Source: Firm-08 sp045541535 (GTDB lineage: Bacteria > Bacillota > Clostridia > Oscillospirales > QAKW01). Taken from it: 64,000 bases of DNA. The number at the start of each line of letters is the position of its first letter. Position 1 is the stretch's first letter. The translations under genes were made by a program, and so were the position numbers. Under the pieces are notes generated by a model. It saw only the letters and a program-made list of their open reading frames with translations, was not told the origin of the DNA and did not search any database. Of this stretch, positions 58,778-64,000 are shown piece after piece. The stretch spans positions 1 to 64,000 of the forward strand of contig JAZQJG010000066.1 of assembly GCA_045541535.1 (NCBI GenBank). Direction: 5' to 3'.

Positions 58778-59038
58778 GACGAATAACGAATAACGAATAA
58801 CGAATAACGATGGAAACCTTTTGGGCGAGGCCCAAAATCTGATTGAGTTTTATAATTATGTGTTCGCGCACCCGTTATAGGTGCTCGCAAATACGGCGGG
58901 ATAACCGGCAGGTTACACGCCGTCCGTGATCGTCAGCGGCGACTCGCCGCCCACTACGTGGGAATTGATCCGATCTTATGTTCGGGTACCAATTATGGGT
59001 ACACGCTGATGCGATCGGATTGACAGCGGGGTCGCCCC
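58778..59038 (-). repeat. Repeat block: R3 heptamer array and inverted R2 copy
   Basis: 58778-58812 is a tandem array of AATAACG (about four and a half units). 58812-58860 is unique. 58860-59038 is the reverse complement of the R2 arrangement at 57187-57362 (CGGGATAACCGGCAGGTTAC, GTCAGCGGCGACTCGCCGCC, CCCACTACGTGGG), plus extra units with GGGTACCAATTATGGGTAC and GCGGGGTCGCCCCGC. Confidence 0.8.
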
Positions 59039-59040
59039 GC

Positions 59041-60162
59041 TTAATTGCAGAGGGAGGCGAAGGAGTAGATGTCGGTGCTACGGGAAACGTAGGAACGGGT
59101 GATGCGGAAATTTTCGCCGTTGGTGGTGAAGGTGCCGCCGTTCATCAGCAGACCGAAACTATAATACCGCTCACAAACCTCACGGGAAAGGGTAGAACTC
59201 TTGCCGGTGGGATAGCAGATGACAAAAGGCTCCTTGCCGGTGATCTTTGCCAGAGTCTTTTTGGACCCCAACAGCTCGTCCACCAGCGCCTCCTCTCCCA
59301 GATCACTGAGGAAGGGATGGGTCACGGTGTGGCTCTGGATGGAAACCAGACCCGAGTCACTCATTTCCTTGATCTGGGCCTCGTTCATATAATGGGTGGT
59401 GCCGATGCTGCCGGTGATCACGAAAACGGTGGCCTTGGCGTTGTACTTTTTCAGTAGAGGAAGAAGTTGGGAATAGTTATCCTCATAGCCGTCGTCAAAG
59501 GTGAGCATCACCGGCTTTTCAATTTCGTCCAGTCGACCCACGTCCTCAAAGGTGACGGTGGTGTAGCCGTTGTCACGGAGATAAATCAACTGTTTTTCCA
59601 GCTCGGAGGGACGGACGAAGAGGGAGGATATGCCCCAGGGCTCGTCGCCTACGGCGTGATACATCAAAATGGGCAACCGAATGCCCTCAGGCATCTGATC
59701 GGGATAGGCGGTGTAATAGGTAACGTTGCCGTCCTCAAAAACGTGATAATCGGGGCCGATGGGAAGAAAACGGCAGGGGAGATACCATTGGGTGCCGTCA
59801 AAGAGGGGCTTGTACCCCAGCTCTACGTCCAATTCGCCGTCGGTGAGCAGATCACTGTCGGTGGAAAGCTGATAGAGCTTGCCGGAGGCGGAAAAGGAGC
59901 AGGCGTAGGGGGCGGCATTGTCCTCGGGGGTATTTACGGTGCCACCAAAGGCCTCGGCCAGGGCAGTTAGCCGGATATAATCGTTTTCCCCTGCGGCAAA
60001 GACGGGAAAAACTTTGCCGTCAAAGGCAACGGTTTCGCCGTTTTCCACGGGAGCGGTGTCATAGACGGGGGTGGGAGTCGGCGGCTCGGCGGGAGCGGTC
60101 GGCGTGGCCGAACAGCCTGCCAACAGACAAACCATACAGAATAAACAAATCAACTTTTTCAT
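59041..60162 (-). CDS. Polysaccharide deacetylase lipoprotein
   Basis: A 373-residue exported lipoprotein: signal peptide with lipobox LLAGC (Cys17), a Pro/Thr-rich linker, an N-terminal domain (about 40-165) resembling a copper-amine-oxidase-N-like beta domain, and a NodB deacetylase domain (about 175-373). NodB motifs: MLTFDDGYEDN (Asp-Asp), SIQSHTVTHPFLSDL (metal His residues) and FVICYPTGK. Likely deacetylates peptidoglycan or a surface glycan. Its start overlaps the HD-protein stop (ATGA). Confidence 0.92.
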   Translation of the reverse strand: MKKLICLFCMVCLLAGCSATPTAPAEPPTPTPVYDTAPVENGETVAFDGKVFPVFAAGENDYIRLTALAEAFGGTVNTPEDNAAPYACSFSASGKLYQLSTDSDLLTDGELDVELGYKPLFDGTQWYLPCRFLPIGPDYHVFEDGNVTYYTAYPDQMPEGIRLPILMYHAVGDEPWGISSLFVRPSELEKQLIYLRDNGYTTVTFEDVGRLDEIEKPVMLTFDDGYEDNYSQLLPLLKKYNAKATVFVITGSIGTTHYMNEAQIKEMSDSGLVSIQSHTVTHPFLSDLGEEALVDELLGSKKTLAKITGKEPFVICYPTGKSSTLSREVCERYYSFGLLMNGGTFTTNGENFRITRSYVSRSTDIYSFASLCN

Positions 60163-60638
60163 TGATCTACCTCATTTGTCAAACTTTGTTTGAGCTCGGC
60201 CAGCGCCGTGTGGATCTCGGGACAAAAGTCCAGATACCACTGCTCGGTTTCGGCAATATATTTTTGTTTAAAGGCGGGATCGGTGGCCACGGCGCAACGG
60301 AGGTTGTGCAAACGGTCGGCCGCCTTAACGGTAAAGGCCAAGGGATTTTCCTTGATGGCGGCGATGTATTCGGCCATCTGATATCCGGGCTGTTTGGTGA
60401 GGAGCTTAACCGCTTGTAATACCTCGGCGTTGGACAGGGCCAGAATTTCTGCTTCCGTAGCGTCGGTATCCTCCAGCAGATCGTGGAAGAGGGCGGTGAT
60501 GCGGTATTCCTCTCCATACCCCCATTCCTGTACGATGTCAGCCACGGCGGTGGGATGGGTGATATAGGGCAATCCGCCGCGACGGCGCTGATTGCTGTGC
60601 TTTTCGGCGGCGTACACCAAAGCTGCTTTGTAATCCAT
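60159..60638 (-). CDS. HD-domain hydrolase (SpoT-hydrolase-like)
   Basis: A 159-residue protein of the small HD family related to the (p)ppGpp hydrolase domain: AAEKHSNQRRRGGLPYITHPTAVADIV, the metal His-Asp in ITALFHDLLEDTDATEAEI, and VKAADRLHNLRCAV. This resembles MESH1-type single-domain enzymes. I choose ATG 60638 with SD GAGAGG; the GTG at 60647 lies inside that SD. Coupled to the deacetylase gene. Confidence 0.88.
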   Translation of the reverse strand: MDYKAALVYAAEKHSNQRRRGGLPYITHPTAVADIVQEWGYGEEYRITALFHDLLEDTDATEAEILALSNAEVLQAVKLLTKQPGYQMAEYIAAIKENPLAFTVKAADRLHNLRCAVATDPAFKQKYIAETEQWYLDFCPEIHTALAELKQSLTNEVDQ

Positions 60639-60653
60639 TGGGATCACCTCTCG

Positions 60654-61895
60654 TTATTTTGTAATTCTGCGGCATTCCAGATAAAACCGCTTGTCATGGG
60701 ATTCACCCATAGAAAAGGTTTTGCGGGGCAGGATGCCGTCGGCAAAAATGCTGTCAAAAAAGCAATCTTTTTCAATGGCGGGAAGTAAAAAACCCACGCT
60801 GTTTTCTGCTTTACAGCAGGCTTTCAGGGCCTCCTCCTCGTGGATATAATCCACCTCCGCTTCGGGATGACGGGTCAGGTAATCGTCAATAAAGCTCTGC
60901 AGGGTGCCCACGGTCAGCTTGGCGGTGGGACGGGTGAGATAGATGCCTTGCTCTTCGCCGTCGGCATAACAGCGCAGAAATTGCCCTTGCTCCCCATCCT
61001 GGGGTTGGGCGGCAAACAGTTCGGACAAAAGTTCCTCTTTGTTTACGTTGTAGAGTACACGGTGAATGGGCTCAAATACCGTACCACTGCTGTGCAGATT
61101 GGTGATCTCCACCAACATATAGCGGGCGGGATGCTCCAAAGCGGCCTCCCCCAGATTGCGCTTTACCCGCTCGTAACAGGCCTTGGCGGTGGCGATGGAA
61201 TGATTGCCGTCCCCCACCAGATAGAGCAGGGGATGGCCGTATTTGGCGGCAGAGGCTTCCTTGATTGCGTTCAAAGAGGCGTCCACCTGTGCCACCTGCT
61301 CTTCGCTGAGGGTATAGCCCTTGAGATGACCGCCCCGTTGCATCAGGGTGAAATCATAGACCTTTTTCATCTTTGATTTGCTTTTCTCCAGAGGCTCAAT
61401 GACGCTGAGGGTCGGATCATCGATGAGGATGAGGGCGTGGGGCAGCTCCAAGGGCGCGCCGGTGCGTACCCGTTGGCGGGGCGGAATGCGGGAGGCCACC
61501 GTTTCTTCGGTGGGACGGCAAAGGGTGGTGGCGTCGGGAGAAAAGTCGTATTCCTCCAGATCCAACACACCCACGAGCCCCTTGCGGATTCTGCCGCAAT
61601 CCAGCGTGCGCTCCACGTAGATCATGGTGTTCAGATGACGGCGCAGGATGCGCTGGTCCAGATATTCTTCCATATGCCGGTGGATGGCGTCAATGCGATC
61701 CTCCATACCACGCTCATTCAAAAAGATCTCGGGCAGGGTGAGATGCAGGGTGGAGGGAGCGTCCCCCACCTGACGGTAGAGTTCCTCCCAATATTCGGGG
61801 GAGCCGGTGTATTGATCGCAGGCGACCACGCTCCACTTTTTCATATTTTGACCGTAGGGCAGCAGGATATCAGCGGGATAAAAACCTGTACTCAT
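60654..61895 (-). CDS. DUF1015 family protein
   Basis: A 413-residue protein that begins STGFYPADILLPYGQNMKKWSVVACDQYTGSPEYWEEL and has LYLVGDGNHSIATAKACYE in the C-terminal half, the hallmarks of the family. Some members (SerK) are ADP/ATP-dependent serine kinases; whether this one is cannot be told. Located between the HD-protein gene and the aminopeptidase gene on the same strand. Confidence 0.9.
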   Translation of the reverse strand: MSTGFYPADILLPYGQNMKKWSVVACDQYTGSPEYWEELYRQVGDAPSTLHLTLPEIFLNERGMEDRIDAIHRHMEEYLDQRILRRHLNTMIYVERTLDCGRIRKGLVGVLDLEEYDFSPDATTLCRPTEETVASRIPPRQRVRTGAPLELPHALILIDDPTLSVIEPLEKSKSKMKKVYDFTLMQRGGHLKGYTLSEEQVAQVDASLNAIKEASAAKYGHPLLYLVGDGNHSIATAKACYERVKRNLGEAALEHPARYMLVEITNLHSSGTVFEPIHRVLYNVNKEELLSELFAAQPQDGEQGQFLRCYADGEEQGIYLTRPTAKLTVGTLQSFIDDYLTRHPEAEVDYIHEEEALKACCKAENSVGFLLPAIEKDCFFDSIFADGILPRKTFSMGESHDKRFYLECRRITK

Positions 61896-61912
61896 ACTGT
61901 TACTTCCTTTGT

Positions 61913-63253
61913 TTATCTCAAAAATGCGCGCATCGCGCGGTAGGTTTCGTAGACGTCGGCCTTGGAGGAGAGCTCGTAGGGGGCGTGCATAGAGAGCAGA
62001 CCCACACCGATGTCCAGAGTGTCAATGTCACGGTTGGCCATATATTTGGCAACGGTACCGCCGCCGCCAACGTCCACCTTGCCCAGCTCGCCGGTCTGGA
62101 AGACCACGTTGTCCTTGCGCATAATTTCGGTGAAATAGCGCATCACCTCGGCGGTGGCGTCGCTGGTGGAGGACTTGCCTCTGGCGCCGGTATATTTTGT
62201 CAGACAGGGACCGCAACCCAGCGTACAACCGTTTTGCTTGTCAATTACGGAAGGATAGAGGGGATCCAGGGCGGCGTTCACGTCGGCAGACAGACAATGG
62301 GAATTGGTGCAGATCTCCAGCAGATCGCCGCCGTTGGAGAGCAGAGAGAGCATTCTCTCAAAAAATCTGCCCTGCATACCGGTCACACCGTCGGAGCCCA
62401 CTTCTTCCTTGTCGGCCAAAAATACGATGGCGGTCTGCTCGGGGGCGTCCACTTCCATCAGGGCCTCAAAGGCGGTGTAGGCGCAAACACGGTCGTCCTG
62501 ACCGTAGGCGCCGATCAGACTCTTGTCCAGACCGATGGCGGCGGGCTCCAGCTTGGGCACCAGCGTCAGCTCTGCGCATTGCAGATCCACTTCCTCCACA
62601 CCGTATTGGTTGTAGATCAGATCCAGAATGGCGCTTTTTACCTTCTGCTCGGAGGCATCCTTGTCGGGAATACTGCCGGCGATCACCTGCAGTGCCTCGC
62701 CTTCAATGGCGTTGCTCAGGGTCTTTTGCATTTGATCGGCGGCCAGATGGGGCAACAGATCGGAGATGCAATAGGTGATCTCTTCGTCGTGTACGTCCAC
62801 GGCAGTGCCGTCCTTCTTGATGATCACACCCTCCAGGGACAGAGGAATGGCGGTCCATTGATATTTCTTGATACCGCCGTAATAATGGGTCTTAAAGAGC
62901 ACCAGCTCCTCCTGCTCGGTGACGGGGTTACACTTCAGGTCCAGACGGGGGGAGTCGATGTGAGCGGCGGCAATATGCACGCCCTTTTCCATGGGTTGCT
63001 TGCCCATAACGGCAAAGGCGGCCGCCTTGCCACGGTTGTTAAAGTATACCTTGTCGCCGGTTTTGTAGACCTTGCCCTTTTCAAAGGGGAGGAAGCCGTT
63101 GGCTTCCGCCTCGGCAATCAGGAAGTTTACACAACGCCGCTCGGTGGTGGCATCTTTTAAAAACTTCATATATTTTTCGGCAAATTTATCGCCTTGCTCC
63201 GTGGTATACTCGGTGTCGTAAACGCTCAGTTTTTTGTAGGCATGTTCACTCAT
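61913..63253 (-). CDS. M18 family aminopeptidase
   Basis: A 446-residue cytoplasmic zinc aminopeptidase (aspartyl-aminopeptidase type). Metal-site pieces are VHIAAAHIDSPRLDLKC (HxD), FLADKEEVGSDGVTG (Glu-Glu) and the C-terminal DIGVGLLSMHAPYELSSKADV (His). Dodecameric tetrahedral enzymes in this family trim peptides with acidic or hydrophobic N termini. Its start overlaps the coaE stop by 4 bases. Confidence 0.94.
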   Translation of the reverse strand: MSEHAYKKLSVYDTEYTTEQGDKFAEKYMKFLKDATTERRCVNFLIAEAEANGFLPFEKGKVYKTGDKVYFNNRGKAAAFAVMGKQPMEKGVHIAAAHIDSPRLDLKCNPVTEQEELVLFKTHYYGGIKKYQWTAIPLSLEGVIIKKDGTAVDVHDEEITYCISDLLPHLAADQMQKTLSNAIEGEALQVIAGSIPDKDASEQKVKSAILDLIYNQYGVEEVDLQCAELTLVPKLEPAAIGLDKSLIGAYGQDDRVCAYTAFEALMEVDAPEQTAIVFLADKEEVGSDGVTGMQGRFFERMLSLLSNGGDLLEICTNSHCLSADVNAALDPLYPSVIDKQNGCTLGCGPCLTKYTGARGKSSTSDATAEVMRYFTEIMRKDNVVFQTGELGKVDVGGGGTVAKYMANRDIDTLDIGVGLLSMHAPYELSSKADVYETYRAMRAFLR

Positions 63254-63843
63254 AATGCTTTCTCCTTTTTAATTTCTTCCGCAAGTGCCAGGGCACGTTT
63301 GGTCAGTTTTACAATGTTGCCGTCGTTTTCCAGAATATAGCGGCAATTCCGTCGCAAAAATTCTTCATCCTTCTGATGGGACAGGCGACGGAGCGCCGTT
63401 TGGCGGTCAATGCCGTCGCGGTTCATAATGCGCTCCACACAGGTATTGAGGGGGGCGATCATACCGATCACCGCCTGACATTCCTTGTCAATCCCCGTTT
63501 CAAAGAGGGTGGGGGCATCCAATAGGGCGTACTCACTGCCGATGGCCGCCAACTCCTTGTGGACCTCGTCCACGATGGCCTGCCGCAGGATATCGTTGAG
63601 CAGGGCCAGCTTCCGGGCGTCGGCAAACACCAGCTTGCCCAGCGCTTTGCGCTGTACGCCGTCCTCGGTGAGCATTTCTGCTCCGAAATGACGGGCAATG
63701 GCCTCTCTCACGTCAGGGCGTTGATATACTTTTTCATGGACCAGCTTGTCGCAATCAATATGGGCAAAGCCCTCCATGGCGAACAGACCGCCCACCAGCG
63801 TTTTGCCACTGCCGCTGGGGCCGCAAAGGCCGATCAAAATCAT
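63250..63843 (-). CDS. coaE: Dephospho-CoA kinase
   Basis: Last step of coenzyme A synthesis. 197 residues with P-loop GLCGPSGSGKTLVG, the substrate-lid region DCDKLVHEKVY, and LDAPTLFETGID. Its start ATG overlaps the upstream gene's TGA (63840-63843). Confidence 0.94.
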   Translation of the reverse strand: MILIGLCGPSGSGKTLVGGLFAMEGFAHIDCDKLVHEKVYQRPDVREAIARHFGAEMLTEDGVQRKALGKLVFADARKLALLNDILRQAIVDEVHKELAAIGSEYALLDAPTLFETGIDKECQAVIGMIAPLNTCVERIMNRDGIDRQTALRRLSHQKDEEFLRRNCRYILENDGNIVKLTKRALALAEEIKKEKAL

Positions 63844-64000
63844 TCTTCCACCTCCAGCACCGTAAATTCTGCCGCACGCAGTAATCGGTTGTATACCGCC
63901 AACCCCACGCCGTGTATGGCGGGGCGGCGGGCATAGATCTCGGTAACGGGGAGCTTGTCAAACTGCCGCAGGGCGGCAAAGAGCTGTCTGCTCTGGGCAT
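63840..64000 (-). CDS. C-terminal part of a TsaC/Sua5 threonylcarbamoyl-AMP synthase
   Basis: The 53 codons before the window edge read ...QLFAALRQFDKLPVTEIYAR and then GVGLAVYNRLLRAAEF to the stop. LFAALR.FD and GVGLAVYNRL are typical of the Sua5-domain end of bacterial threonylcarbamoyladenylate synthases (YwlC type). The gene enters from the right edge, is translated on the minus strand, and its stop overlaps the coaE start. Only the C terminus is visible, so intactness is unknown. Confidence 0.78.
   Translation of the reverse strand, partial: AQSRQLFAALRQFDKLPVTEIYARRPAIHGVGLAVYNRLLRAAEFTVLEVEE

Noticed and set aside
58778..59038. CRISPR-like array in the R3/R2 repeats
   Set aside because: The heptamers are contiguous without spacers and the R2 units are imperfect palindromes of unequal spacing; no cas gene is nearby.
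57187..59038. Composite transposon carrying marR-degV
   Set aside because: Inverted repeats flank the pair but there is no transposase, no target-site duplication that I can see, and R2 blocks also occur elsewhere; left as a finding about repeats only.

Overview
The window looks like a chromosomal segment of a low-to-mid GC Gram-positive anaerobe, most likely an uncultured gut member of the Clostridia (Oscillospirales/Ruminococcaceae-like). The reasons are the gene orders yybS-gdpP-rplI-dnaB and tilS-hpt-ftsH, a T-box leader on a cysE-cysS pair, RNase J, a Na+-translocating decarboxylase cluster, an SLH-domain surface protein, strong SD sequences and sigma-A type promoters. There is no CRISPR array, rRNA, tRNA, phage or transposase gene. 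The taxonomic placement is inference.

Layout. 1-7412 (+): an AraC regulator and the L-rhamnose genes rhaB-rhaA-rhaD, then an ACT-domain protein, a UPF0210 protein and an SGNH hydrolase. 7504-17838 (-): small envelope protein, amidohydrolase, GH16 glycosidase, DUF6056 membrane protein, cysS and cysE behind a T-box, then pgsA-rimO-recX-recA. 18658-30634 (+): prfB followed by an unusual six-gene island. 30647-35611 (+): a Mn2+-riboswitch-controlled P-type ATPase and a partial Na+-pumping decarboxylase cluster. 36029-46808 (+): RNase J and the housekeeping run yybS, gdpP, rplI, dnaB, tilS, hpt, ftsH. 47170-58743 (+): a 2021-residue SLH surface protein, VOC protein, foldase, MFS transporter, MarR regulator and DegV protein, separated by repeat-rich gaps. 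59041-64000 (-): polysaccharide deacetylase, HD protein, DUF1015, M18 aminopeptidase, coaE and the end of a TsaC/Sua5 gene.

The standout is 19792-30634. It encodes a Card1/DUF1887-like CARF-nuclease, three YbjN-type proteins (one single, two apparently double-module), a protein made of two RyR repeats, a 1347-residue soluble chimera (Clp-like N part, ClpB-D2 AAA+, receiver-like domain, FtsH-type AAA+ and intact M41 protease), and a membrane protein with two TrkA-N-like Rossmann domains and a C-terminal RyR-like module. CARF and RyR modules are both associated with nucleotide-type signals, so I propose a ligand-gated stress or defence system that couples nuclease, protease and membrane effectors. 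This exact combination is not one I recognise.

The intergenic regions carry several dispersed repeat families. R1 (copies at 1, 18107 and 35656, and a half copy at 7421) has conserved hairpins with compensatory changes and may be a structured RNA. R2 (53757, 55530, 57187, 58855) is a set of nested palindromes downstream of genes, with two copies in inverted orientation around marR-degV. R3 is a heptamer tandem array beside some R2 copies, and R4 is a 28-base word present twice.
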